Source: an uncultured Oscillospiraceae bacterium (GTDB taxonomy: Bacteria; Bacillota; Clostridia; Oscillospirales; Oscillospiraceae). From it: a stretch of 45,381 nucleotides of DNA. The DNA lies in contig CAKUED010000022.1 in assembly GCA_934646005.1 (NCBI GenBank), positions 1-45,381 on the forward strand, written 5' to 3'. Numbering within the stretch: position 1 is the stretch's first letter; every line of letters begins with the position of its first letter. The notes beneath the pieces were generated by a model. That model was not told the DNA's origin. It did no database searches and saw nothing but the letters and a program-made list of their open reading frames with translations. This document shows positions 7,763 to 14,459 of this stretch, in pieces. The position numbers were made by a program, and so were the translations under genes.

Positions 7763-7836
7763 AGGGGATTTGTGTAACGGTAGCACACCGGACTCTGACT
7801 CCGTTTGCGGGGGTTCGAATCCCTCATCCCCTGCCA
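7763..7836 (+). tRNA. tRNA-Gln (anticodon CTG)
   Basis: 74 bases including an encoded CCA. The seven-pair acceptor stem is perfect (AGGGGAT with ATCCCCT), the discriminator is G, the T arm is GGGGG-TTCGAAT-CCCTC with one G-U pair, and the anticodon loop is CTCTGAC, giving anticodon CTG for CAG codons. The A1-U72 pair and G73 are typical glutamine identity elements. The outermost anticodon-stem pair (27-43) is a C-U mismatch, a small oddity. Single-gene transcription unit with its own promoter and terminator. Confidence 0.95.
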
Positions 7837-7871
7837 AAATCGGCGATCTTCGTCAGAAGGTCGCCGATTTT
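7837..7871 (+). terminator. Terminator of tRNA-Gln
   Basis: 14-base stem AAATCGGCGATCTT / AAGGTCGCCGATTT (one G-U pair) with a six-base loop, starting directly after the CCA end; the T-run is short. Confidence 0.7.
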
Positions 7872-7961
7872 ACTTATTACTTCTTCACTATTCACTCTTC
7901 ACTAATTTCGGCACAGCCGATTTTGGAAAGTAATAAGTAATAGTGAATAGTGAAGAAGTAA
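7870..7961. repeat. Nested inverted repeat downstream of tRNA-Gln
   Basis: Two perfect inverted pairs: TTACTTATTAC (7870-7880) with GTAATAAGTAA (7930-7940), and a 20-base arm at 7877-7896 with its exact complement at 7942-7961. The arms are built from TTCACTATTCACT-like units. The AT-rich composition differs sharply from the surrounding genes. It resembles a small non-coding mobile or REP-like element; no open frame is present. Confidence 0.7.
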
Positions 7962-7965
7962 ATGT

Positions 7966-7994
7966 CCCTGAGAAATTCTTCGAATTTCTCAGGG
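7966..7994. terminator. Hairpin after the SLH gene
   Basis: Perfect 13-base stem CCCTGAGAAATTC / GAATTTCTCAGGG with a three-base loop, ten bases beyond the stop of the SLH gene (8004-9290). The better T-run is on the plus side, so it may act mainly as a 3' end stabiliser or a bidirectional terminator. Confidence 0.55.
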
Positions 7995-8003
7995 ATTTTT
8001 GAT

Positions 8004-9290
8004 TTATTTGTCTGTTTTGAGCGCACTGAGGCGATGTAAAATTGCGGCAGTCTGGGCGCGGGTGGCGTTTTGGCTCGGCAGGAACTGCCCCGCGCTGCCG
8101 CGGATGAGTCCGTTTTCCGCTGCCCAGGCGGCTGCTTCGCGGGCATATTCGGGGATCTGCGCCGCGTCGGTAAAGGCGGTCTCATCCGCGATTTTTGCCA
8201 CGGAATTTGCCACGCCGCCCTGCCATTTGGCGAAGCGGCAGAGCATCGCCGCCAGCTCCGCGCGCGTGATGCCCCGTTGCGGGGCAAAGCGTCCGCCGCC
8301 GATGCCCGCGGCAACGCCCGTCTGCGCCGCCCACGCCGCCGCGTCCGCGCAGTAGCTGTCCGGGGCGACGTCCGTATAGGGTGCGGCGGTATTTACGGCG
8401 GGCGCGCCCGCCAGACGGTACAGGATCGTCACGATCATGCCGCGCGTCGTGGTGCGGCTGGGCGAAAACTGCGTGCGCGCCGTGCCGGACATGAGCCCGG
8501 TCTGCAAAACGTAGCCCACATCGCCGCAGAACCAGTCGTCCGCGCCGACGTCCTCAAAAAACAGTCCCGCGCTGCTCGCCGCACCGGGCGCAGCGACCTG
8601 CACCTGCGCGGCGATCTCGCCGGAAGCAAAGAATGTGCTCCGCCCGTTCCGGCGCGCCGCCTGCGGGGTGGTCTCGGACGCACCAATGACCTGTGCGCGC
8701 GCGGGGAGCGTGATCGTGCTGTCATTCGCCGCGATGCACGCAAAATCCCCGCCGTTCATGCTCACGCAGCCGGATGTGAATGTCACGTCCGAAAGCCCCG
8801 ACACGGCGCAGGAATACGCCGCCGCGCCGGAAAAGGCGCGAATGCTGCCCGTCCCGGCAAAGTCGAGCGCCCCGGCGGCGAGCAGCGCGACGGACTGCCC
8901 GCCCTCGCCGGTCGCCCGACTGGAGGCGAGCGTCAGATCACCGTCGCCGGTGATAGTGCACGCGCCGTCCACGACCAGCGCCCAGCTCTGCGCGCCGTCC
9001 GCCGAAACGTCCCCGGCGCGGATGGTGTTTTTGCCGGAGAGCACGATTGTCGCGTCGCACGCGATGTGTACCGTCCGCGCGCTGCCGTCCGTCCCGGCGC
9101 TCACGAAAAGCTGTATATTTTGCAGCGTCAGCGTCCGCGAGGCGGCGTCCCAGCGCCAGCCCGCGCCGTTCTGCGAGGTATTCGCGTCCAGCCGCAGCGG
9201 CAGCGTGACCTCCGCCGCACAGACCGACCCCGCGGCAAGCACCACGATCGCCAGCGCCAGCAGCCAGCCAAAAAATTTCGTCCGTCTCAA
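8004..9290 (-). CDS. Secreted protein with three C-terminal S-layer homology domains
   Basis: 428 residues. A signal peptide (about residues 1-25, ending VCAAE) leads to a repetitive beta-rich, Ala/Gly/Thr/Ser-rich region (about 30-235) containing phrases such as ASRTLTLQNI and DGACTITGDGDLTLASS, which suggest a right-handed beta-helix or carbohydrate-like repeats. Three SLH domains follow (about 245-295 starting FEDVGADDWF, 305-355 starting YTDVAPDSY, 375-420 starting FTDAAQIPEY), each with the TRA or TTRG helix signature. It should bind secondary cell-wall polymer and sit on the cell surface. The start is TTG at 9290, nine bases after AAGGGG; ATG codons nearby are out of frame. Exact function unknown. 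Confidence 0.8.
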   Translation of the reverse strand: MRRTKFFGWLLALAIVVLAAGSVCAAEVTLPLRLDANTSQNGAGWRWDAASRTLTLQNIQLFVSAGTDGSARTVHIACDATIVLSGKNTIRAGDVSADGAQSWALVVDGACTITGDGDLTLASSRATGEGGQSVALLAAGALDFAGTGSIRAFSGAAAYSCAVSGLSDVTFTSGCVSMNGGDFACIAANDSTITLPARAQVIGASETTPQAARRNGRSTFFASGEIAAQVQVAAPGAASSAGLFFEDVGADDWFCGDVGYVLQTGLMSGTARTQFSPSRTTTRGMIVTILYRLAGAPAVNTAAPYTDVAPDSYCADAAAWAAQTGVAAGIGGGRFAPQRGITRAELAAMLCRFAKWQGGVANSVAKIADETAFTDAAQIPEYAREAAAWAAENGLIRGSAGQFLPSQNATRAQTAAILHRLSALKTDK

Positions 9291-9321
9291 GGCACATCGC
9301 CCCTTCCTGATCTCTGCTGCC

Positions 9322-9350
9322 AGCTTACCACAGATGCGCGGAATTTACAA
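9322..9350 (-). promoter_or_regulatory. Possible promoter of the SLH gene
   Basis: Minus strand TTGTAA (9345-9350), 17 bases, TAAGCT (9322-9327), about 32 bases before the TTG start codon. Weak match at -10. Confidence 0.35.
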
Positions 9351-9387
9351 TAAAAAAACCGGGGCGCTGCTTTTTGCAGCGCCCCGG
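9351..9387 (-). terminator. Terminator of hsp20
   Basis: 12-base GC stem CCGGGGCGCTGC / GCAGCGCCCCGG with a five-base loop, followed on the minus strand by seven T residues. Confidence 0.9.
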
Positions 9388-9398
9388 CAGCGTACCCG

Positions 9399-9854
9399 TT
9401 ATTCAATTTCGAGCTTCTTGGTTTCCGGCTCGACCTTGACCTTCTTCGGCAGGGTCAGCTTCAGAACGCCGCTCTCGTACTTTGCCTTGACACCGGCGGT
9501 GTCGATGCCGGTCATATCGAACTGGCGGCTGTACGAGCCGTAGGAGCGCTCCACGCGCACGACCTTGTCCTTCTTGTCCTTGTCCTCGATCTTGGAGTGA
9601 CGCTCCGCACGGATGGTGAGGGTGTTGCCCTTGATGTCCATGTGGATGTCCTTCTTATCAAAGCCCGGCAGGTCTGCCTCCAGCAGGTAATGGTCGCCTT
9701 CGTCGGTGACGTCAGTCTTGAACTCCGCCAGCTCGCGGCTGGAGAAGAAGTCCATCGGCGAACCGAAGAAGCTGCGCTCCAAGTCCTCCATATCGCGGAA
9801 GGGGTTATAGGTATTCACGGGATGATTATTGTTTCTGCGTACAAGTTCAAACAT
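9399..9854 (-). CDS. Hsp20/alpha-crystallin small heat shock protein
   Basis: 151 residues. ATP-independent holdase chaperone that binds unfolding proteins. The alpha-crystallin domain spans about residues 43-140: FKTDVTDEGDHYLLEADLPG, the DIKGNTLTIRAER strand, the FDMTGIDTAGVKAKYESGVLKLTLPK core with the conserved A-x-x-x-G-V-L motif, and a short C-terminal tail. The N-terminal NTYNPFRDMEDLERSFF segment is the usual oligomerisation arm. Preceded by GGAGG. Monocistronic, with a long leader of roughly 165 bases back to a CIRCE operator, so HrcA repression is expected. Confidence 0.95.
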   Translation of the reverse strand: MFELVRRNNNHPVNTYNPFRDMEDLERSFFGSPMDFFSSRELAEFKTDVTDEGDHYLLEADLPGFDKKDIHMDIKGNTLTIRAERHSKIEDKDKKDKVVRVERSYGSYSRQFDMTGIDTAGVKAKYESGVLKLTLPKKVKVEPETKKLEIE

Positions 9855-10029
9855 AATAATGCCTCCAAATCAGCTATAGTCTATGAATTTAAGAAGTTTT
9901 CATGCGCCCCGGCGGGCGCTTTTCGTGTGGAACATCATGACCATCTTGCTTTCCGTTCCTCATTTCTTATGTCTGCATCATAAGCCCGAAAATCGGATGT
10001 TGTGTGTCTTTTTTGTGAACCAACTGTTA

Positions 10030-10059
10030 ATCTTAGCACTCACCAGCCGCGAGTGCTAA
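10030..10059 (-). promoter_or_regulatory. CIRCE operator (HrcA site) of hsp20, with overlapping promoter
   Basis: TTAGCACTC (10033-10041), nine-base spacer, GAGTGCTAA (10051-10059): an exact match to the CIRCE consensus bound by HrcA. On the minus strand the CIRCE arms themselves can supply a promoter, TTAGCA (10054-10059) with an 18-base spacer and TAAGAT (10030-10035). The operator call is firm; the promoter placement is inference. The operator is about 180 bases from the hsp20 start codon. Confidence 0.93.
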
Positions 10060-10080
10060 AATCCAATTCTTTCGGCTATT

Positions 10081-10266
10081 AGCCTCGCAGAGTTTCGCCG
10101 CCGCAGCGGCGAAAGCGATTCAAATCATTTTTGCCGGCGGCGTGTACGTCGGCAAAAATACAACTCAGACTGCGGAGTGTGGAATTTTTGCGCCTGCGCA
10201 AAAATTATGCGCGCAGCAGGCTGCAATCCTTCTCAAATGAAAACCCAGCGAAGCGGTTTTCATTTG
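10081..10266. repeat. Structured intergenic repeat, copy A
   Basis: Copy of the same element found at 13297-13591. Module 1 (10081-10161, 81 bases) holds two hairpins: TTTCGCCG with CGGCGAAA, and TTTTTGCCG with CGGCAAAAA. Module 2 (10181-10219) pairs TTTTTGCGC with GCGCAAAAA and ends in GCGCGCAGCAG. Module 3 (10234-10266) is a CAAATGAAAACC / GGTTTTCATTTG hairpin. No coding potential is supported. Found between hsp20 and the end of the feo operon. Confidence 0.75.
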
Positions 10267-10312
10267 AAAACACATTGCGGGGGATACCGAACGGTATCCC
10301 CCGCAACGTGTT
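10265..10312 (-). terminator. Terminator of the feo operon
   Basis: Stem GCGGGGGATACC (10277-10288) with GGTATCCCCCGC (10293-10304), extended by partly paired AACAC/GTGTT flanks, then TGTGTTTTC on the minus strand. It sits directly after the last gene of the operon. Confidence 0.75.
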
Positions 10313-10320
10313 TGGTCATA

Positions 10321-10497
10321 TCACAACTTTTCGCGGTGGCAGCCGCAGTTCATGGAGCAGGCAGAACAGTTGCCGCCACAGGTGTGCTTGCCCTGTTTTT
10401 TCTGTCGGATGAGGTGGATTACAATGGAGGTAATGATCGCGAGAAGAACTATTGAAATGATGAGAGTTCCCAAGTTTGACTCGATCCAACCGAGCAT
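10321..10497 (-). CDS. FeoB-associated Cys-rich membrane protein
   Basis: 58 residues starting at the ATG at 10497 (AAGGGG ribosome site eight bases before). One transmembrane segment (about residues 8-30, LGTLIISIVLLAIITSIVIHL) is followed by a short basic stretch and a Cys tail of the form CGGNCSACSMNCGC. Small proteins of this build are regularly encoded directly downstream of feoB in Firmicutes and are thought to assist ferrous iron transport; the function is not established. It is the last gene of the operon, 54 bases after feoB. Confidence 0.85.
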   Translation of the reverse strand: MLGWIESNLGTLIISIVLLAIITSIVIHLIRQKKQGKHTCGGNCSACSMNCGCHREKL

Positions 10498-10551
10498 AAA
10501 TAACACCCCTTTGCGAAAAAGCAATATGTGAAAAAGAATTGTATGTCTGTA

Positions 10552-12960
10552 TCAGACCTTGACCTTTGTCGTGAGCTTGCTTGCTTCCTTGTACGGCTTG
10601 CAGAGCATATACACGATGCAGGCGAACAGGATGACCGCAACGATCACGCCGAGGACATTGGCGTTGCCGGTGAACAGCGCGCCGAACTGGTTGACCATGA
10701 GGGCGACGGCATAGGCAAAGCCGCACTGATAACCGATGGCGAACCAGGTCCACTTCTGGCTGTTCATCTCACGCTTGATCGCGCCGATAGCAGCGAAGCA
10801 GGGCGCGCAGAGGAGGTTAAAGACCAGGAAGGAGTAGCCGGTGATGCCGTTGAAGGCACTGGCAAGGTTCTGATAGACCGTGCCGTCGCCGCCGCCATAG
10901 AGGATGCCGAGCGTGCCGACGATGTTTTCCTTGGCGACCAGACCCGTGATGGACGCAACGACAGCCTGCCAGTTGCCCCAGCCGAGCGGCGCAAAGATCC
11001 AGGCGATCGCGCCGCCGATCTTGGCGAGGATGGAGTAGTTGATCTCTTCCTCGGAGAGCATACGGAAGCCGTCCTCAGCCCAACCGAAGTAGGTGGTGAA
11101 CCAGACAAAGATGGTGGAGAGCAAAATGATCGTGCCAGCCTTCTTGATGAAGGACCAGCCGCGCTCCCACATACTGCGCAGGACGTTGCCGAGCGTCGGC
11201 CAGTGGTAAGCCGGCAGCTCCATGACGAACGGAGCGGGCTCGCCGGAGAACATCCTGGTCTTTTTCAGCATGATGCCGGAGATGATGATGGCAGCCATGC
11301 CGATGAAGTATGCGGAGGTGGACACCCACGCGCTGCCGCCGAAGAGCGCGCCCGCGATCATGGCGATGAACGGGACTTTCGCGCCGCAGGGGATGAACGT
11401 GGTGGTCATAATGGTCATACGGCGGTCGCGTTCATTTTCGATGGTACGCGAAGCCATAACGCCCGGGATGCCGCAGCCCGTGCCGATGAGCATCGGGATG
11501 AAGGACTTGCCGGACAGACCGAACTTACGGAAGATACGGTCGAGCACGAACGCGATACGCGCCATGTAGCCGCACGCTTCGAGGAACGCGAGCATGAGGA
11601 ACAGGACGAGCATCTGCGGCACAAAGCCGAGCACCGCGCCGACACCGGCGACAATGCCGTCCAGGATCAGACCCTGGAGCCAGTCCGCGGCGTTTGCCGC
11701 TTCCAGAGCGCTGCCGACGAGAACGGGCACGCCGGGGACCCACACGCCGTAGTCGGCGGGGTCGGGCTCGTCGCCCATTTCCTCGAGCGTCGCAAGCGCG
11801 TCATTGTAATCGGCGACCGTCGCGGTCTCTTCGGAGATGGCGAGGGTCTCTTCGTCCTCGACCTCGTAGGTGAAGGTGCCGTCGGTGGGTTCGCCGTTTT
11901 CTTCGACGTATGCGTCGTAGCCGTCAACAATGGTGGATGCTTCGCTGTAGGCGTCAGCCGCTTCGGAGTACGCAGCCGAGCCGATGCCGAACAGATGCCA
12001 GCCGTCGCCGAACAGACCGTCGTTTGCCCAGTCGGTAGCCGGTGCGCCGACGCCGACCATGGCGATCCAGTAGACCAGGAACATCACGGCCGCGAAGATC
12101 GGCAGACCCAGCCAGCGGTTGGTGACCACGCGGTCGATCTTATCGGACGCGGAGAGCTTGCCGACGTTCTTTTTCTTATAGCAGCTCTTGATGACCTCGG
12201 CGATGTACACATAGCGCTCGTTGGTGATGATGGATTCCGCGTCATCGTCCAGCTCCTGCTCGGCAGCCTTGATGTCCTGCTCGATGTGGTGCATGGTCTC
12301 TGCGGGGATCTTGAGCTGCTCGAGGACCTTGTCGTCGCGCTCAAAGATCTTGATGGCGAACCAGCGCTGCTGCTCGGCGGGCTGATCGTGCAGAACAGCC
12401 TCTTCGATGTGCGCGATGGCGTGCTCGACCGGGCCGGAGAACGTATGCTGCGGAACGGTCTTTGCACCCTTGGCTGCCTTGATGGCGGTCTCGGCGGCTT
12501 CCATAACGCCCGTACCCTTCAGGGCGGAAATTTCCACGACCGCGCAGCCGAGCTGACGCGACAGCTCTCCCACATTGATCTGGTCGCCGTTCTTCTTCAC
12601 GACATCCATCATGTTGATGGCGATGACGACCGGGATGCCGAGCTCTGTGAGCTGGGTGGTCAGGTACAGGTTCCGCTCGAGGTTCGTGCCGTCGATGATG
12701 TTCAGGATGGCGTCGGGGCGATCCTGGATCAGGTAGTTCCGGGAGACGACCTCTTCCAGCGTGTACGGGGACAGGGAATAGATGCCCGGCAGGTCCATGA
12801 TGACGACGTCGTCATGTTTCTTGAGCTTGCCTTCCTTCTTTTCCACGGTAACGCCCGGCCAGTTGCCGACGAACTGGTTCGAACCGGTCAGAGCGTTGAA
12901 CAGCGTCGTTTTACCGCTGTTCGGGTTGCCCGCAAGGGCAATTTTGATCTGCTTTTCCAT
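10552..12960 (-). CDS. feoB: Ferrous iron transporter FeoB
   Basis: 802 residues. Inner-membrane Fe(II) permease with a cytosolic G domain. G1 GNPNSGKT (11-18), G3 DLPG (56-59), G4 NMMD (116-119) and G5 SALKG are visible, then the helical GDI-like region (about 170-270) and the membrane domain starting at NRWLGLPIF (281). Both Gate regions are present, including the core GTGCGIPGVMASRT and PCGAKVPFI motifs. Between the first two membrane segments is an unusual acidic insertion (about 325-408, rich in Asp, Glu, Tyr, Ala), larger than in the E. coli protein. The ATG at 12960 follows GAAGGAG; an earlier ATG at 12981 lacks one. Operon with two feoA genes upstream and a Cys-rich protein downstream. 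Confidence 0.97.
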   Translation of the reverse strand: MEKQIKIALAGNPNSGKTTLFNALTGSNQFVGNWPGVTVEKKEGKLKKHDDVVIMDLPGIYSLSPYTLEEVVSRNYLIQDRPDAILNIIDGTNLERNLYLTTQLTELGIPVVIAINMMDVVKKNGDQINVGELSRQLGCAVVEISALKGTGVMEAAETAIKAAKGAKTVPQHTFSGPVEHAIAHIEEAVLHDQPAEQQRWFAIKIFERDDKVLEQLKIPAETMHHIEQDIKAAEQELDDDAESIITNERYVYIAEVIKSCYKKKNVGKLSASDKIDRVVTNRWLGLPIFAAVMFLVYWIAMVGVGAPATDWANDGLFGDGWHLFGIGSAAYSEAADAYSEASTIVDGYDAYVEENGEPTDGTFTYEVEDEETLAISEETATVADYNDALATLEEMGDEPDPADYGVWVPGVPVLVGSALEAANAADWLQGLILDGIVAGVGAVLGFVPQMLVLFLMLAFLEACGYMARIAFVLDRIFRKFGLSGKSFIPMLIGTGCGIPGVMASRTIENERDRRMTIMTTTFIPCGAKVPFIAMIAGALFGGSAWVSTSAYFIGMAAIIISGIMLKKTRMFSGEPAPFVMELPAYHWPTLGNVLRSMWERGWSFIKKAGTIILLSTIFVWFTTYFGWAEDGFRMLSEEEINYSILAKIGGAIAWIFAPLGWGNWQAVVASITGLVAKENIVGTLGILYGGGDGTVYQNLASAFNGITGYSFLVFNLLCAPCFAAIGAIKREMNSQKWTWFAIGYQCGFAYAVALMVNQFGALFTGNANVLGVIVAVILFACIVYMLCKPYKEASKLTTKVKV

Positions 12961-12984
12961 GTTCTGCTCCTTCTCGTTCATGCA

Positions 12985-13002
12985 CTCTAACTGAAATTAG
13001 AG
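12985..13002. promoter_or_regulatory. Palindrome between feoA and feoB
   Basis: Perfect CTCTAA-N6-TTAGAG inverted repeat just upstream of the feoB start. Its half-site resembles the GTTAG/CTAAC element in front of the first feoA, so it may be a second binding site for the divergent DtxR-family regulator, or a small intercistronic hairpin. Confidence 0.45.
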
Positions 13003-13030
13003 GTTTCTAACAAGAGATTAAAATTTTTGA

Positions 13031-13252
13031 TTACTCGACTTCGATCATTTCGGTGTCAGCTTTGCGAAGGCTCAGCTCGTAGCCGCGAACTGTGACCTCC
13101 ATCGGATCGCCGAGGGGCGCGACCTTGCGGACGTAAACCTCCGTGCCGCGGGTGATGCCCATGTCCATGATGCGGCGCTTGACAGGACCTTCGCCATGCA
13201 GGCGGACGACCTTGACGGTAGAGCCGATCTTGGCGTCTTTGAGTGTTTTCAT
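13031..13252 (-). CDS. feoA: FeoA domain protein (second)
   Basis: 73 residues, SH3-like FeoA fold: MKTLKDAKIGSTVKVVRLHG, then RRIMDMGITRGTEVYVRKVAPLGDPMEV and RGYELSLRKADTEMI, the pattern of a full-length FeoA. FeoA proteins are cytosolic partners of FeoB needed for Fe(II) uptake. The ATG at 13252 has AAGGAG ten bases ahead and gives the normal family length. It lies 70 bases upstream of feoB on the same strand and is likely co-transcribed with it. Confidence 0.92.
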   Translation of the reverse strand: MKTLKDAKIGSTVKVVRLHGEGPVKRRIMDMGITRGTEVYVRKVAPLGDPMEVTVRGYELSLRKADTEMIEVE

Positions 13253-13589
13253 AGTTCTTCTCTCTCCTTTCATAGGTCTTTTATTATTTTGGTAAAAGCC
13301 TCGCAGAGTTTTCGCCGCGCACGGCGAAAAGCGATTCGGATCATTTTTGCCGGCGGCGTGTACGTCGGCAAAAATACTCTACGCTCTGCAAGTTAAGTGA
13401 GACTCCAAGAGCGCAAGCCTTGCGCAGCGCTCTTGGCTCAGTCGAACTTATGCAGCGCGAAGCGCCGTAGTGGAAATTTTGCGCTCTGCGCAAAATTTAT
13501 GCGCGCAGCAGAGTAAAAGCCTGTTCAAACGAAAGCCCAGCGCAGCGGGTTTCGTTTGAGATTTTTTCAAAAACTCGTTTTTGAAAAAA
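13253..13589. repeat. Structured intergenic repeat, copy B (between the two feoA genes)
   Basis: A 337-base non-coding gap filled by the same modules as copy A at 10081-10266. Module 1 is 13297-13377 (81 bases, nearly identical, with the same two hairpins). An extra hairpin around 13409-13436 (CCAAGAGCGC pairing GCGCTCTTGG) separates it from module 2 (13472-13511, TTTTGCGC / GCGCAAAA). Module 3 (13526-13558) is CAAACGAAAGCCC / GGGTTTCGTTTG; compared with copy A the stem has changed T-A to C-G at the same position, a compensatory change. A perfect 14-base hairpin (13560-13591) ends at the stop codon of the upstream feoA and could attenuate transcription between the genes. Confidence 0.75.
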
Positions 13590-13802
13590 TCAAATCATTA
13601 TTTTTCTAGCCATCTCTTCGCTGATGGCGATGCGGGATTCCTTGACCTTGACGATCACGTTCCCACCGAGGGAAGATACCAGCGTCACGGTGCTGCCGGC
13701 AGTAAAACCGAGGTCCTCCAGATGCTTTTTGACCTCGGCGCTTCCGCCGACCTTGTGGATCAGACATTCTTCACCGAGCGGTGCAAGCATAAGCGGCATC
13801 AT
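13590..13802 (-). CDS. feoA: FeoA domain protein (first)
   Basis: 70 residues. FeoA fold with MMPLMLAPLGEECLIHKVGG, VKKHLEDLGFTAGSTVTLVSSLGGNVIVKVKESRIAIS and a short end. The ATG at 13802 (ATGATG) follows AAAGGAG; a frame open further upstream would add unrelated sequence across the operator. First gene of the feo locus, separated from the second feoA by 337 bases of structured repeat. Two different FeoA proteins in one feo locus is common in Clostridia. Confidence 0.92.
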   Translation of the reverse strand: MMPLMLAPLGEECLIHKVGGSAEVKKHLEDLGFTAGSTVTLVSSLGGNVIVKVKESRIAISEEMARKIMI

Positions 13803-13874
13803 GTATTGCAGCTCCTTTCGCAGTGCCTGCCGCGGGAGCGGTAAAGGCGCTCTAACAGCGGTGGTAAAATAAAA

Positions 13875-13927
13875 GTTAGTTTTCTCTAACCAGCCCATAG
13901 TTTAACAGCCTTAACTGCATTTGTCAA
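13875..13927 (-). promoter_or_regulatory. feo promoter with overlapping DtxR-family operator
   Basis: Minus strand perfect TTGACA (13922-13927), 17-base spacer, TAAACT (13899-13904). The inverted repeat GTTAG-N6-CTAAC (13875-13890) lies where transcription would start, the expected position for metal-dependent repression by the divergently encoded DtxR-family protein. Promoter spacing and palindrome are read directly; the regulator assignment is inference. Confidence 0.75.
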
Positions 13928-13964
13928 GACTAATTTTTCAGGCGTTTTTCACAGACTTCGGCTC

Positions 13965-13993
13965 TTGCAATCCAAAAAGATTTGTGCTATCGT
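13965..13993 (+). promoter_or_regulatory. Promoter of the DtxR-family regulator
   Basis: TTGCAA (13965-13970), 17 bases, TATCGT (13988-13993), about 35 bases before the regulator's start. It is back-to-back with the feo promoter. Confidence 0.6.
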
Positions 13994-14027
13994 GTAGATA
14001 GCTTATTTTAGAATGGAGCACACCCAC

Positions 14028-14417
14028 ATGAAAGTACTGCGCGCGGCGGAGGATTATCTGGAAACGATGCTGATGATGCAAAAAAAGCACGGCTACATCC
14101 GCTCCATTGACATTGCCGAATATCTGGGCGTCACGAAGCCCAGCGTCACCTACACCACCAAGCGCCTGCGCGAGAGCGGCTATATCACCATGGACCGTGA
14201 CGGGCTCATCACGCTCACGAACACCGGCATGGCGATCGCCGCGCAGATGCTCGACCGGCACAAAACGCTCACAAAATTCCTCATCGCGCTGGGCGTGGAC
14301 GAGCACACGGCAGAGGCAGACGCGTGCAAAATGGAGCACGACATCAGCCAGCAGACGTATCACGCCATCTGCGAGCACGCAACACGCACGCTCCCGCCCG
14401 AAGAAGAACTGAAATAA
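14028..14417 (+). CDS. DtxR/MntR-family metal-dependent transcriptional repressor
   Basis: 129 residues. N-terminal winged helix (RAAEDYLETMLMMQKKHGYIRSIDIAEYLGVTKPSVTYTTKRLRESGYI, about 3-53) followed by the metal-binding dimerisation domain (about 65-129) with the LTKFLIALGVDEHTAEADACKMEHDISQQ pattern: the EADACKMEHD stretch supplies Glu, Cys and His ligands. There is no C-terminal SH3-like domain, so it is of the short, MntR/IdeR-like two-domain type. The start at 14028 follows GGAG. Divergent from feo, so Fe(II)-dependent repression of feo is the simplest role; Mn sensing is possible. Confidence 0.92.
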   Translation: MKVLRAAEDYLETMLMMQKKHGYIRSIDIAEYLGVTKPSVTYTTKRLRESGYITMDRDGLITLTNTGMAIAAQMLDRHKTLTKFLIALGVDEHTAEADACKMEHDISQQTYHAICEHATRTLPPEEELK

Positions 14418-14420
14418 ACA

Positions 14421-14455
14421 AAAATTGCCCGCCGGAGCATCCGGCGGGCAATTTT
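14421..14455. terminator. Bidirectional terminator
   Basis: 15-base perfect stem AAAATTGCCCGCCGG / CCGGCGGGCAATTTT with a five-base loop between two convergent genes (dtxR-like and the kinase-like gene); A- and T-runs serve both directions. Confidence 0.92.
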
Positions 14456-14459
14456 TATG

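Noticed and set aside
7763..7836. tRNA-Gln as a pseudogene because of the C-U mismatch at 27-43
   Set aside because: All other stems, the anticodon, CCA end, promoter and terminator are intact; I believe similar mismatches occur in other clostridial tRNA-Gln genes.
10528..12990. An 820-codon open frame on the plus strand opposite feoB, and similar long frames at 18663-20999 and 22164-24587 on the minus strand
   Set aside because: They mirror real genes on the other strand, have no start sites or recognisable domains, and are expected from the high GC content and codon bias.
14028..14417. Regulator truncated because it lacks the SH3-like domain
   Set aside because: Short two-domain members of the DtxR/MntR family are normal, and both the helix and the metal site are complete.
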